Part shown: one piece after another, positions 23,230 through 32,131 of the stretch
Layout of the letters: each line of letters begins with the position of its first letter
Position numbering within the stretch: position 1 is the stretch's first letter
Source: CAYLHS01 sp964594235
GTDB lineage: Bacteria; Actinomycetota; Acidimicrobiia; Spongiisociales; UBA4744
Assembly: GCA_964594235.1 (NCBI GenBank)
Contig: CAZQMF010000010.1
Location: forward strand, 1 to 41,360
Direction of reading: 5' to 3'
Length of the DNA stretch: 41,360 bases
Translations under genes and position numbers: made by a program
Notes under the pieces: generated by a model
The model's database searches: none
Seen by the model: the letters and a program-made list of their open reading frames with translations, nothing else
Told to the model about the DNA's origin: nothing

Positions 23230-23803
23230 CTCGCGCGATCGCCTCATCAGGGCGGCGGGTGAGCTGATCATCGAAGTCGGATGGGCAGGCATCACCACTC
23301 GACTGATCTCCGAGCGAGCGGGCGTCAACAACGCCCTGATCCACTACTACTTCGGGTCGAAGGATGATCTCCTCCTCGAGGCGGCGGGGGCAGCATTCGC
23401 CGCAGAGGCCGAGGGCCCGTTTTCCGCGATCACCGAGGCGGAGTCGGTGAGGGAGGGGCTCCGCGGCATGTTCACGTGGCTTCGTACGATCGAAGCCGAT
23501 TCGCCCTCGATGATCATCTCGATGGAGGCCGCGCATCGTGCCATCCGCGACGAGCGGGTGGCCGAGTTCCTCGAGGGAGTCTGGTCACAGGCATTCGAGA
23601 TGTTGGCGTCGCTCATCGCCCGGGGACAGTCCACCGGGGAGCTGCGCGATGATCTCGACCCTCTCGACACGGCGGTCATGTTGGGGGCGCTCTTGGACGG
23701 CCTGTTCTTGTATCGGCTGGTCGCACCGAATCTCGACATCGAAGGCGCCGGGGCAGTCGCGGCAATGCTCATCGACTCACTGACGAAAGGACAACGATCA
23801 TGA
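23204..23803 (+). CDS. TetR-family transcriptional regulator
   Basis: The ATG at 23204 gives 199 residues. The N-terminal helix-turn-helix (about 10-57) contains GWAGITTRLISERAGVNNAL and HYYFGSKDDLL, typical of TetR repressors; the rest is the helical ligand-binding and dimer domain. It probably represses its own operon through the palindrome over its start codon and releases it when a ligand binds, most likely a substrate of the following ABC exporter. It overlaps the ATPase gene by 4 bp (ATGA). The ligand is unknown. Confidence 0.93.
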   Translation: MVKPDDQDSSRDRLIRAAGELIIEVGWAGITTRLISERAGVNNALIHYYFGSKDDLLLEAAGAAFAAEAEGPFSAITEAESVREGLRGMFTWLRTIEADSPSMIISMEAAHRAIRDERVAEFLEGVWSQAFEMLASLIARGQSTGELRDDLDPLDTAVMLGALLDGLFLYRLVAPNLDIEGAGAVAAMLIDSLTKGQRS

Positions 23804-24498
23804 TCGACCTCACAGGCGTGGCAAGGACGTACGGGGAAGGTCCGACTGCCGTACGTGCCCTCAGGGGCATCGACCTCCACGTGGATCGAGGCGAGTTCGT
23901 CGTGGTCCTAGGGCCGAGCGGATCGGGCAAGACGACCCTGCTCAATGTGATCGGTGGAATCGAGGAGGTGACGTCCGGGAGGCTCGTCGTCGACGGCATC
24001 GATCTCAGCACGATGGATGAGGACGAACGGACCGAGTTCCGGAGGAGCCACGTCGGGTTCGTCTTCCAGTTCTTCAACCTCATCCCGACGCTCACCGCGC
24101 TCGAGAACGTGCAGCTGATGGCCGAGCTCGTGGGCAAGAACCACGACGACAGCCTGACGGCGCTCGACGCCGTCGGCCTGGCCGACCGTGCCGACCACTT
24201 CCCCGGGATGCTCTCGGGCGGGGAGCAGCAACGCGTCGCCATTGCCCGAGCCCTCGTCAAGCAGCCACCGATCCTGTTGGTCGACGAGCCCACAGGCTCA
24301 CTCGATCTCGACACGGGGCGACAGGTACTCACGCAACTGCGTGCGGTCAGCGATCGTGACGACCGGACCGTTCTCCTCGTAACGCACAACGCGGCGATCG
24401 GAGGCATGGGTGACAGGGTGATCCGGCTCCACTCGGGTGAGATAGCGTCCATTCAGCCGAACGCTCGACCGCTGAGCGCCGCGGAGGTGGAGTGGTGA
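23800..24498 (+). CDS. ABC transporter ATP-binding protein (MacB/LolD type)
   Basis: The 232-residue protein has Walker A GPSGSGKTT (about 44-52), the typical LolD/MacB segment VGFVFQFFNLIPTLTALENV, signature LSGGEQQR, Walker B ILLVDEPTGSLD and the switch His in VTHN. It energises the FtsX-like permease encoded next, with which it overlaps by 4 bp. Such pairs export drugs, peptides or lipids, or move lipoproteins in Gram-negative bacteria. Control by the upstream TetR suggests inducible export of a toxic or signal compound. Confidence 0.93.
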   Translation: MIDLTGVARTYGEGPTAVRALRGIDLHVDRGEFVVVLGPSGSGKTTLLNVIGGIEEVTSGRLVVDGIDLSTMDEDERTEFRRSHVGFVFQFFNLIPTLTALENVQLMAELVGKNHDDSLTALDAVGLADRADHFPGMLSGGEQQRVAIARALVKQPPILLVDEPTGSLDLDTGRQVLTQLRAVSDRDDRTVLLVTHNAAIGGMGDRVIRLHSGEIASIQPNARPLSAAEVEW

Positions 24499-26849
24499 GC
24501 ATTCTCCACCGCAAGCTGCGCAGAGATCTGCGCCAGCGCAGGAGCCAGTTCGTCGCCGTCATCATCACGATCGTGCTGGGCGTGGCTCTCTTCGGCGCCA
24601 CATACGACGCGTACCAGAACCTGACGGACTCGTACCACCAGATGTTCCAGACGCTCAACACGGCCGACATGACGATCGCCGGCGGTCAGACCGACGCTAT
24701 CGTCCAAGCGGCCAATGGAGTCTCTGGTGTGGCTGAGGTGACGACGCGCACTGTGGCCGACGTTCCCGTACAGGTGAACGGTGACCACAAAATGCTCGGG
24801 CGACTCGTGGGTATACCTGCCGGCGGCCAGCCGCCGATCGACAAGATCGACATACTGTCGGGCTCCTATCCGGATGCCTCTGCCCCCGTTCTGATCGAAC
24901 AGCACATGGCCAAGCACTTCGGCCTCGGTGCAGGCGATAGCATCCAGGTGCTGGGTCCGGATGGATGGGTGAACGAGAAGATCGCCGGTGTCGCGGCATC
25001 CGCTGAGTACCTGTGGCCGGCGCAGAGTCGCCAGCAGGTCATCCCATCCTTTGATGACTTCGGGATCGTCTTTGCCGACGAGTCACTCCTCGCCGGTGTG
25101 CCATCTACCGACGCTCACAAGGAAGTGCTCATCACCTACGAGCCGGATGTGGACACGACGGGTCTCGATCGATTGCTCGAAGACTTCGCCATGAACAATG
25201 GAGCCTCGAACGCGACCCCGCTCGCCGACCTCCCGTCGAACGCTGCACTGAGTGAAGACCTCTCCGGCTTCCAGGAGATGTCGCTGATGTTCCCGCTCCT
25301 GTTTCTGGCCGCGGCAGGAATGGCTACCTACGTGCTGCTCACCCGTCTGGTCCTCAGTCAGCGGGGTCAGATAGGGCTGCTGATGGCGAGCGGCTTCCGC
25401 AAGCGGACGATCTTCGGCCACTACCTGGAGTTCGGCCTTCTCGCCGGAGTCATCGGGGCCGTCTTCGGCGCTCCGCTCGGCGGGTTGCTAGGCAGCGTGA
25501 TCTCCAAGATGTACACCGGCGCGCTCTCGATCCCTGCCACCGTGACCACTGCTCGTCTGTCTACCGCACTGATAGGTGTGACGTTCGCGCTCGTCGCGGG
25601 CGCGCTCTCCGCGCTTGCACCGGCGATGAGGGCCACCAGACTCATTCCGGCCCAAGCGATGCGGGGACTCATCCCCGCCGGCAAAGGAGGGGCAACCTGG
25701 ATCGAGCGTTTTGTGCCTCCGTTGCGACGGCTGCCTGCCCGCTGGAAGGCCGTGCTTCGAGGAGTCGGAAGGAACCGCAACCGCACGATCTCGACGGTGG
25801 TCGGGGTGGTGCTGGCCGTGACCCTCATCCTGACGTTCTGGGGAATGATCGACTCTATCCAGGTGCTGCTCAGCCGCCAGTTCGACCTGGTCAACCGCCA
25901 GAACGCGCAGGTCTATCTGACGGGCCAGGCGACACCCGAGGTCGTCGCGCAGATCGCGGCCGAGTCCGGCGTCGCGCACGCAGAAGCGGTCGCCGATCTC
26001 CCGGCATCGATCCAATCGGCAACCTCCCAGTACCACACCGAGTTGGTCGGGTTTCAGCCGGACACGAAGTTGCACAGCTTCATCGTGAAGGGCCACGACG
26101 TTCCGTTGCCATCGAGCGGGGTGTACCTTGGCACGTCCCTCGAGAAGGATCTGGGCGTCAAGGTGGGTGACACCGTGACGATCGACGTCCCCGACGCCAA
26201 TGTCCACACGACCCAAACGGTCGCCGGTTTCGTGAACGAACCTCTCGGCACCTACGCGTATATCTCGCTTCCCGAACTCACCACGCTCGCCGGGGGCGCC
26301 AATGTCGCCAACACCGTGTATCTGACCTACGTGCCCGGCGCCGTGCCGGAGACGATGCGAAACGAACTGAGTGCCCTGCCGGTTGTGGGAGCGTTCATCG
26401 ACTCGCAAGCGCTCAAATCGATGGCCGAGCAGTTCATGGGCCTGTTCTACGCCTTCGTGGGGGTGATGCTGGCACTGGGAGGACTGATGGCATTCGCTCT
26501 GATCTACAACACGATCTCCGCCAATGTCGCTGAGCGAGCGTCGGAGGTGGCGATGATGCGCGCCGGTGGGATCAGTCGGCACACGATCTCGAGACTCCTC
26601 ACGTCCGAGAACGTGTTGTTGACGCTCATCGGTGTGGTCCCCGGACTGCTATTCGGGTATGTGTTCGCCTACTACGGGCTGTCCGTGTACTCGAGCGACC
26701 TGTTCAAGTGGGACCTGTACATCAGACCGACGACCTACGTGTTCACCGTGATTGCGATCGTCGTCGCAGCGCTGCTCTCGCAGCGACCGGTGCTGCGCGC
26801 CGTGCAGCGTCTCGACGTCGCAACCGTGGTGCGAGAACGGTCGCTGTAG
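24495..26849 (+). CDS. ABC transporter permease, FtsX/MacB-like, two-module
   Basis: The GTG at 24495 (GTGA overlap, Shine-Dalgarno GGAGGT at 24483-24488) gives 784 residues; a GTG one codon earlier is possible. One N-terminal membrane segment (about 17-40) is followed by a large extracytoplasmic domain (to about 255), three membrane segments (about 260-385), then a second module. The second module has a membrane segment near 435-455, another external domain and three final segments (about 645-775). This is the duplicated FtsX-type permease layout used by MacB-like exporters in Gram-positive bacteria. With the ATPase it forms a complete exporter; the substrate is unknown. Confidence 0.88.
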   Translation: MSILHRKLRRDLRQRRSQFVAVIITIVLGVALFGATYDAYQNLTDSYHQMFQTLNTADMTIAGGQTDAIVQAANGVSGVAEVTTRTVADVPVQVNGDHKMLGRLVGIPAGGQPPIDKIDILSGSYPDASAPVLIEQHMAKHFGLGAGDSIQVLGPDGWVNEKIAGVAASAEYLWPAQSRQQVIPSFDDFGIVFADESLLAGVPSTDAHKEVLITYEPDVDTTGLDRLLEDFAMNNGASNATPLADLPSNAALSEDLSGFQEMSLMFPLLFLAAAGMATYVLLTRLVLSQRGQIGLLMASGFRKRTIFGHYLEFGLLAGVIGAVFGAPLGGLLGSVISKMYTGALSIPATVTTARLSTALIGVTFALVAGALSALAPAMRATRLIPAQAMRGLIPAGKGGATWIERFVPPLRRLPARWKAVLRGVGRNRNRTISTVVGVVLAVTLILTFWGMIDSIQVLLSRQFDLVNRQNAQVYLTGQATPEVVAQIAAESGVAHAEAVADLPASIQSATSQYHTELVGFQPDTKLHSFIVKGHDVPLPSSGVYLGTSLEKDLGVKVGDTVTIDVPDANVHTTQTVAGFVNEPLGTYAYISLPELTTLAGGANVANTVYLTYVPGAVPETMRNELSALPVVGAFIDSQALKSMAEQFMGLFYAFVGVMLALGGLMAFALIYNTISANVAERASEVAMMRAGGISRHTISRLLTSENVLLTLIGVVPGLLFGYVFAYYGLSVYSSDLFKWDLYIRPTTYVFTVIAIVVAALLSQRPVLRAVQRLDVATVVRERSL

Positions 26850-26926
26850 CGGCCTCTTGAGAACGGCGGATTCCTGGCGCTACTTCTGTCGGGGGTGTGG
26901 GTGTGCGATCAGGCGCTGTCTGAGGA

Positions 26927-26946
26927 GGTAGGGCGACGGTCCTACC
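26927..26946. terminator. Possible hairpin between the permease and aldo/keto reductase genes
   Basis: GGTAGG (26927-26932) and CCTACC (26941-26946) can pair with an 8-nt loop in the 135-bp gap between convergent genes. No T-run is present; this is a weak candidate. Confidence 0.3.
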
Positions 26947-26984
26947 GAGAACTCGTGACCGAGTACCGGAGGGCGAAGCCCGCT

Positions 26985-27959
26985 TCACCACCTCTGGTGC
27001 ACGTGCGTCTTTACCAAGCGCTCGTAGATGTCACGGACGTGCTTCATCGTGTCGACCGAAAGCGGCGGCACCGCGCCCGCGGCAGCGTTGTCGGTCGCCT
27101 GGGCGGGTGTCCTTGCGCCGGCGATGACCGTCGACACGGCTGGAAACATGAGGATCCATCGGAGCGCAAACTGGGCCATCGTGACACCTGACGGCACGAG
27201 CGCTCGGAGTTCCTCCACGGCTGCGAGGCCGATCTCATAGGGGACACCTGCGAACGTCTCGCCGACATCGAACTGCTCACCGTGGCGGTTGAATCGGCGA
27301 TGGTCACTCTCTGAGAATCTGGTGTCGGGCCTGAGCTTTCCGGTGAGGAGCCCACTGGCTAGCGGTACCCGGACGATGACACCCACGTTGCGGCGTGCCG
27401 CCTCGCCGAAGAACAGCTCTGCCGGGCGGTGGCGAAACATGTTGAAGATGATCTGAACGGTCTCCACGCCCGGAAACTCGATCGCCTTGAGGGCCTCTTC
27501 TACCCGCTCGACGCTCACCCCGTAGTGACGGATCTTGCCGCGCTTGACGAGATCGTCGAGGCGCTCGAACACCCGCGGGCGGTAGTAGACGTCGGTTGGC
27601 GGACAGTGCAGTTGGAGCAGGTCGATGGTGTCGACACCGAGGTTGCGCAGACTTCGATCGACGAAGTGTTCCAGGTCCGCATAGCCGTCGGCGGTGTGCG
27701 GGTCGAGTCTTCTTCCGGCCTTGGTCGCAACGACGAGATCGGGGTGATCACGCAGGAGTGTCCCAATCAGACGCTCAGAACGGCCGTCCCCGTACACGTC
27801 GGCGGTGTCGATGAAGGTGACCCCTGCCTCGATGGCGGTGTGGAGCGCGGCAAGCGACGTGTCGTCGTCGACCGGCCCCCAGCTTCCGCCGATTGCCCAC
27901 GCGCCGAATCCGATCTCCGACACCTCGAACCCGGTCCTGCCCAATGGTCTGTGATGCAT
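26985..27959 (-). CDS. Aldo/keto reductase
   Basis: The ATG at 27959, behind a good Shine-Dalgarno site (AGAGGAG on the minus strand), gives 324 residues. It has the N terminus RPLGRTGFEVSEIGFGAWAI and a catalytic tetrad: Asp and Tyr in DTADVYGDGRSE, Lys in VVATKAG, and His in LLQLHCPP. The cofactor-binding segment VSTVIAGARTPAQATDN is near the end. The (beta/alpha)8 fold enzymes reduce aldehydes and ketones with NADPH. The subgroup (perhaps L-glyceraldehyde 3-phosphate reductase or similar) cannot be fixed from sequence alone. It is divergent from the small membrane protein gene, with a 94-bp gap. Confidence 0.92.
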   Translation of the reverse strand: MHHRPLGRTGFEVSEIGFGAWAIGGSWGPVDDDTSLAALHTAIEAGVTFIDTADVYGDGRSERLIGTLLRDHPDLVVATKAGRRLDPHTADGYADLEHFVDRSLRNLGVDTIDLLQLHCPPTDVYYRPRVFERLDDLVKRGKIRHYGVSVERVEEALKAIEFPGVETVQIIFNMFRHRPAELFFGEAARRNVGVIVRVPLASGLLTGKLRPDTRFSESDHRRFNRHGEQFDVGETFAGVPYEIGLAAVEELRALVPSGVTMAQFALRWILMFPAVSTVIAGARTPAQATDNAAAGAVPPLSVDTMKHVRDIYERLVKTHVHQRW

Positions 27960-28053
27960 GGTCGTCTCCTCTGGCTGAACGCTACCGCTGATGGAGCGGA
28001 ACCAGGGAACTGATGGGGAGGCAGGGGATAGGATTCCCCGGGGTGATTGCCTC

Positions 28054-28740
28054 ATGAACTCCAGTGTGGAGCGATCGAATGGCCGCTGGTCAGGTGGTCT
28101 GCCGGTCGATGCGGCGAAGGTCGCCTTCGGCGTCATCGTCACGTGCCTTCTCGTCGATGCCGTGTTCGAGGTTGCGGGGGTGCGTTTCTACGGTCTCGAT
28201 GGCCTCGACGGTTCGGGCAACTTCCTTGGCATGTGGGACCTGCTCAAGGCGATTGTCACCGTCGGTGCCCTCGTTGTGGTTGCGAGGCGGTTCCGCTCGA
28301 TGTCGATTGCCGCGTTCGGGATCGTCTACTTCCTTCTCGAGGCAGAGGACCAGCTCGACCTGCATATCGCCATAGGTCATCGAGCGGCCCGGCTGATTCG
28401 CTCGATCGCCCACAGCGGTGGATGGGATACGGCCCATGCACAGGCGTTGGGGAAACTGCTCGCTCTCACGCTCTTCGCAGCCATCGGGCTTGGCCTGATC
28501 TGGGTGTGGAGGCGACCACCGACACGCATCGCGCGGCGAGCGCGACTCGTGTTCACCGGGCTGCTCGTCGTCTTGTACGTGTTCGCAGGGGGAGTGGACT
28601 TCCTTGGAGCCATGTTCACCAGCAGGTGGTGGCCGGCAATCGAGGAGACGGGCGAGCGCGTCGTGATGACCCTCTCGTTGGGGTACGCTCTAGGGCTCGC
28701 AGCCGTTCGCGGTCCGACAATGATGCGCGTCCCCGGATGA
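28054..28740 (+). CDS. Integral membrane protein of unknown function
   Basis: The ATG at 28054 gives 228 residues with about five to six hydrophobic segments (roughly 20-40, 62-80, 85-102, 138-158, 172-190 and 205-220). No domain is recognised. A stretch LLEAEDQLDLHIAIGHRA between membrane segments carries several acidic residues and histidines and might bind metal, but this is only a guess. Codon use and GC at third positions fit a real gene. The frame is open further upstream (27991), but that part overlaps the divergent promoter region. It is followed 51 bp later by the helicase gene on the same strand. Confidence 0.65.
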   Translation: MNSSVERSNGRWSGGLPVDAAKVAFGVIVTCLLVDAVFEVAGVRFYGLDGLDGSGNFLGMWDLLKAIVTVGALVVVARRFRSMSIAAFGIVYFLLEAEDQLDLHIAIGHRAARLIRSIAHSGGWDTAHAQALGKLLALTLFAAIGLGLIWVWRRPPTRIARRARLVFTGLLVVLYVFAGGVDFLGAMFTSRWWPAIEETGERVVMTLSLGYALGLAAVRGPTMMRVPG

Positions 28741-28791
28741 GGGATTGCGGTCTGCCGTCCGGCCGGTGATAGCCGGTGAGAAAGGGGTCTT

Positions 28792-30756
28792 GTGAACCAG
28801 GCTGATCGGTCAGAGGCTGCTCTCGATCGGGTGATCTCGGTCAAGTCCGGCGGGCACCGACGCGCCGGCCAGGTCGAGATGGCGAGGGCGGTCGCAGAGG
28901 CGATCGAGGCCGGCACGCACCTGGTGTGTGAAGCGGGCCCTGGAACCGGAAAGTCGTTCGGGTACCTCGTTCCCGCCATCCTCTCTGGCAAGAAGGTGAT
29001 CGTCGCCACGGCGACGAAGAGCCTTCAGGACCAGCTCGCGACCAAGGACCTGCCCTTTCTCGCCGTGTCGCTGGGAGTCGACTTCACCTGGGCGGTCGTC
29101 AAGGGACGCCAGAACTACCTGTGCAAGTCCAAACTCGCCGAACGGCTGGAGGCAGAAGGAGTGTTCTCCCGGCAGTTCACCCTCGAGGGCCTCTCCTATG
29201 ACATCCCCGAGGAGCTTCGGCTCATCGCCGAGTGGGCGGACGTGCACCCAACCGGCGATCGCGACGACCTCCCTGACCAATTGCCCGAGGGTCTGTGGGA
29301 GAGCGTTTCGGTGGTCGGCATGGAGTGCCCTGGCAGAGATGACTGTCCCCACGGTGCGGAGTGCTTCGCCATGGCTGCGCTCGATGCCGCTGCGGATGCG
29401 GACCTGGTGGTGGTCAACCATCACCTCTACGGCAACGACCTGGCGCTGGGGGGCGGGGTGGTTCTTCCCGACCATGACGTGTTGATCGTCGACGAGGCAC
29501 ACCGGTTGGAGGACACCATGGCTTCAGCGCTCGGCATCGAGCTTGCGGAAGGGCGGTTCTGGCAGGTGCAACGGTCCGCAGGGACCTACTTGCGCGGCCA
29601 GGGCGTCGGGAGTGCCGACGAAGTACTCCGGCCACTCAGCGAAGGAACCAGGCGCGTCCAGCAGACGCTGGAGCGAGCAGACGGCGGTCGGATCACGGCG
29701 CCCGGGGACATCGGTGCCGCCTTCTCGTCGGTGTCATCGAGCCTTGGAGATGTCACGAGGGCGATACGGTCGAGTGAACCGACCTCACCGGGTGCGCTCG
29801 GTGCACGAGCCAGAGTGCTACGGCTCTCCGGTCACCTCTCCGGCGACGTGGCCATGGCCGTCGATCCTCCGGATGGGTACGTATCGTGGATCGATCAGGA
29901 GGCGTCGAAGGTCTCGTACCGGATCGCGCCGGTCGAGGTTGGGCCGCTCCTCGCCGAACTCCTTCTGGCGAAGCTTCCGGTCGTGCTGACGAGTGCCACG
30001 TTGTCGATCGCCGGTTCTCTCGAGCCGTACGCGCGACGGCTCGGGTTTGGTGATGCCGGCAGCTACCGGGCACTTCGGGTGGCTTCGCCGTTCAACTTTC
30101 GATCCCAGGGACTCGTGTACGCCGCGGCGCGGCTACCGGAGCCACGTTCACCCGAGTATCAGGACAGAGCGATCGCGGAGATCGAAGCGCTGGTCATGGC
30201 GTCGGAAGGCCGCGCATTGATCCTCACGACTAGCTACCGGATGCTGAACACGATCAAGGACCGGCTGGATGTTCCCTTCACCTTGCTCACCCAGGGGGAT
30301 CTGCCGAAACGGCGCCTCGTCGAGCAGTTCGAGGAGGACGAAACGTCTGTGCTGCTCGCGACCATGGGGTTCTGGGAGGGTCTCGACATCCCCGGGCGGG
30401 CCCTGGAGCTCGTCATCATCGACAAACTGCCGTTTCCTCGACCCGACGAACCGCTGTGGCAAGCAAGGCGAGAGGCTGCTGAGGCAGCCGGCAAGTCGGC
30501 CTTCGTGAGCGTCGATCTTCCGCGGGCGGCGATGCTGCTCGCCCAGGGAGCCGGCAGACTGATTCGAACCACCGAAGACCGTGGCGTCGTAGCGATCCTC
30601 GACTCGCGACTGTACAAGCGCCGCTATGGCCGCACGTTGCTCCAAACACTGCCGCCCATGCCGAAAACGACTTCTCGAGCGGCCGCCGAAGCGTTCCTTC
30701 AGGGGATCAATCGCTCCGCCAACGCCGTCAACTCGCCGGAGATGCCTGCGACGTAG
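28792..30756 (+). CDS. DinG/XPD-family Fe-S ATP-dependent DNA helicase
   Basis: The GTG at 28792 gives 654 residues. Superfamily 2 helicase motifs are clear: Walker A EAGPGTGKS (about 47-55), motif Ia TATKSLQDQL, DEAH in IVDEAHRLED, and the C-terminal motifs TSATL and QGAGRLIRT. Between motif Ia and DEAH lie a Cys in NYLCKSK and the cluster CPGRDDCPHGAEC, the likely four ligands for a 4Fe-4S cluster. DinG-type enzymes unwind 5'-to-3' at D-loops, R-loops and G-quadruplexes and are linked to DNA repair. There is no exonuclease domain. Its last 58 bp overlap the 3' end of the convergent patatin gene. Confidence 0.93.
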   Translation: MNQADRSEAALDRVISVKSGGHRRAGQVEMARAVAEAIEAGTHLVCEAGPGTGKSFGYLVPAILSGKKVIVATATKSLQDQLATKDLPFLAVSLGVDFTWAVVKGRQNYLCKSKLAERLEAEGVFSRQFTLEGLSYDIPEELRLIAEWADVHPTGDRDDLPDQLPEGLWESVSVVGMECPGRDDCPHGAECFAMAALDAAADADLVVVNHHLYGNDLALGGGVVLPDHDVLIVDEAHRLEDTMASALGIELAEGRFWQVQRSAGTYLRGQGVGSADEVLRPLSEGTRRVQQTLERADGGRITAPGDIGAAFSSVSSSLGDVTRAIRSSEPTSPGALGARARVLRLSGHLSGDVAMAVDPPDGYVSWIDQEASKVSYRIAPVEVGPLLAELLLAKLPVVLTSATLSIAGSLEPYARRLGFGDAGSYRALRVASPFNFRSQGLVYAAARLPEPRSPEYQDRAIAEIEALVMASEGRALILTTSYRMLNTIKDRLDVPFTLLTQGDLPKRRLVEQFEEDETSVLLATMGFWEGLDIPGRALELVIIDKLPFPRPDEPLWQARREAAEAAGKSAFVSVDLPRAAMLLAQGAGRLIRTTEDRGVVAILDSRLYKRRYGRTLLQTLPPMPKTTSRAAAEAFLQGINRSANAVNSPEMPAT

Positions 30757-31703
30757 TCGTCGGCGATGTGGCGGAGAGCGATCATGACCTCACCCGAAGC
30801 GTCATCGAGGGCGATATCGGTGGGAAGGATCGGGTCAAACCGGTGGTAGCGATCGCCGAGCAGGTTGCGAAGCAGAGCGTCGTCGAGCGCCGACCGTCCT
30901 CGGTTGCCCGCCTGAAACATCTCCTCGGCAAGGTGGACCCACGATTGGCCCGTGAATTGCTCGTACGTGACCCGGCCCGGCTTGCCGACACCGGTGCCGA
31001 CCGAGACCAACTGCATCGACTTGATGCGCAGACCCTTCCACCCGGCGAGGTCCATCGCCTTCGTGTACCCGACCATCGCAGGGTTGTTCGCGAAGACACC
31101 ACCGTCGATGTAGATGTGCTCTGATCCGTCGGCGACGGTGAGTCGCATCGGAGGGAACACGGTGGGAGCTGCCGATGTGGCTCGTGCAACGTCGCGCATC
31201 AAGTGTGTATCGGTCCGTGAGCTGAAGAGTGCCGGTCGACCGGTTGTCACGTCGTATGCGACGACGATGATCGGCAAGATCGCGTCGGAGATCCGTGCGT
31301 CGCCGAACTGCTCGCCGAGCGCATGCTCCAGTGGAGTGGGGGAGTACCTCGCATTGCCGATATCGGGATTCGATCCGAACATCGCAGCCTGCATCCCTAC
31401 GCGTGCGATCAGCTCTTTGAGGTCCTCTCGTGTGCGGGGAAATGAGAGCGCTGTCTTGGGGAAGATGAGCGGCCCGTGCTCGAAATAGAACTCCCCGATC
31501 TGTTGGGCGGTATCCGGCGAACCGTCTTCTCTCGGCAGTGCCAATCCCATCGCAGCGATGCCACCGATCGACGTGCCCACGATCACGTCGAACAGCTCGC
31601 AGACGGGTCGTTCCGCGATGGCTTCCAGCTCCGCGAGCACACGGGCAGGAATGATTCCGCGGATTCCTCCTCCGTCGATGCTGAGCACCCGGATCGGTCT
31701 CAT
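30699..31703 (-). CDS. Patatin-like phospholipase
   Basis: From the ATG at 31703 the protein has 334 residues beginning RPIRVLSIDGGGIRG. This contains the oxyanion-hole motif GGGIRG. The nucleophile elbow is GTSIGG and the catalytic Asp lies in YIDGGVFANNPAM. The Ser-Asp dyad is complete, so a lipid acyl hydrolase activity is likely (phospholipids or storage lipids). In some bacteria related patatin-like effectors (CapV) are activated by cyclic nucleotides, but no CD-NTase gene is nearby, so that role is not supported here. The end overlaps the helicase gene by 58 bp. The start faces the JAMM protease gene with a 44-bp gap. Confidence 0.9.
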   Translation of the reverse strand: MRPIRVLSIDGGGIRGIIPARVLAELEAIAERPVCELFDVIVGTSIGGIAAMGLALPREDGSPDTAQQIGEFYFEHGPLIFPKTALSFPRTREDLKELIARVGMQAAMFGSNPDIGNARYSPTPLEHALGEQFGDARISDAILPIIVVAYDVTTGRPALFSSRTDTHLMRDVARATSAAPTVFPPMRLTVADGSEHIYIDGGVFANNPAMVGYTKAMDLAGWKGLRIKSMQLVSVGTGVGKPGRVTYEQFTGQSWVHLAEEMFQAGNRGRSALDDALLRNLLGDRYHRFDPILPTDIALDDASGEVMIALRHIADDYVAGISGELTALAERLIP

Positions 31704-31735
31704 GGGGGAAGCGTACCCGGGTAGCGTGGAACGAC

Positions 31736-31750
31736 AGGAGGTGGCCACTG
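31736..31750 (+). promoter_or_regulatory. Shine-Dalgarno site suggesting a CTG start
   Basis: AGGAGGT (31736-31742) lies 5 nt before CTG 31748-31750. No ATG, GTG or TTG is in frame between the upstream patatin start and the conserved EACG motif, and the family N terminus begins at this CTG. Confidence 0.6.
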
Positions 31751-32131
31751 CGGATCCCCGACCAGATCTACCACGCGATCCTCAATCACGCCGAAGCCTG
31801 CGCACCCGAGGAGGCATGTGGGCTTCTGGCTGCGGACGCGTCCGGCACCCTGAAGATGGTGTACTGCCTGACGAACATCCAACACTCCACGGTGGCGTAC
31901 ACGATCGACCCGGAGGAGCACTTCAAGGCGATGCGGCATGCGGAAGCCAACGGCTGGCATCTCGCAGGAGCGTTCCATTCACATCCGGGCACTGAACCGT
32001 ACCCGTCGGCGACCGATCGGGCGCTGGCCCCGGAGCCGGACTGGGTCTACGTGATCACCGGCAAGGGCAGGATGATGCGCGCGTACCGGCTCGAAGGGGG
32101 TAGCGTCATCGAAGTGCCACTGGAGATGTAG
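31748..32131 (+). CDS. JAMM/MPN+ metalloprotease, Mec+-like
   Basis: With CTG 31748 as start the protein has 127 residues, beginning (M)RIPDQIYHAILNHAEA. It shows the JAMM zinc site: Glu22 in EEACG, then HSHP (His77, His79), Ser87 and Asp90 in the HxH-x(7)-SxxD pattern. In M. tuberculosis the homologue (Mec+, Rv1334) releases cysteine from the CysO-cysteine adduct in an O-phosphoserine-dependent cysteine pathway; CysO is encoded next there as it is here. Related JAMM enzymes also trim C-terminal residues from sulfur carriers. An internal ATG at 31856 would remove the catalytic Glu, so it was rejected as the start. Confidence 0.85.
   Translation: MRIPDQIYHAILNHAEACAPEEACGLLAADASGTLKMVYCLTNIQHSTVAYTIDPEEHFKAMRHAEANGWHLAGAFHSHPGTEPYPSATDRALAPEPDWVYVITGKGRMMRAYRLEGGSVIEVPLEM

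Noticed and set aside
25488..26582. A 364-codon minus-strand frame inside the ABC permease gene
   Set aside because: It is antisense to a clear membrane protein and is rich in His, Arg and Asp in the way typical of shadow frames.
30699..31703. Patatin gene as part of a CBASS-type defence system
   Set aside because: No CD-NTase, Cap2/Cap3-type or other defence gene is next to it; the JAMM and ubiquitin-like genes nearby match the CysO sulfur pathway instead.
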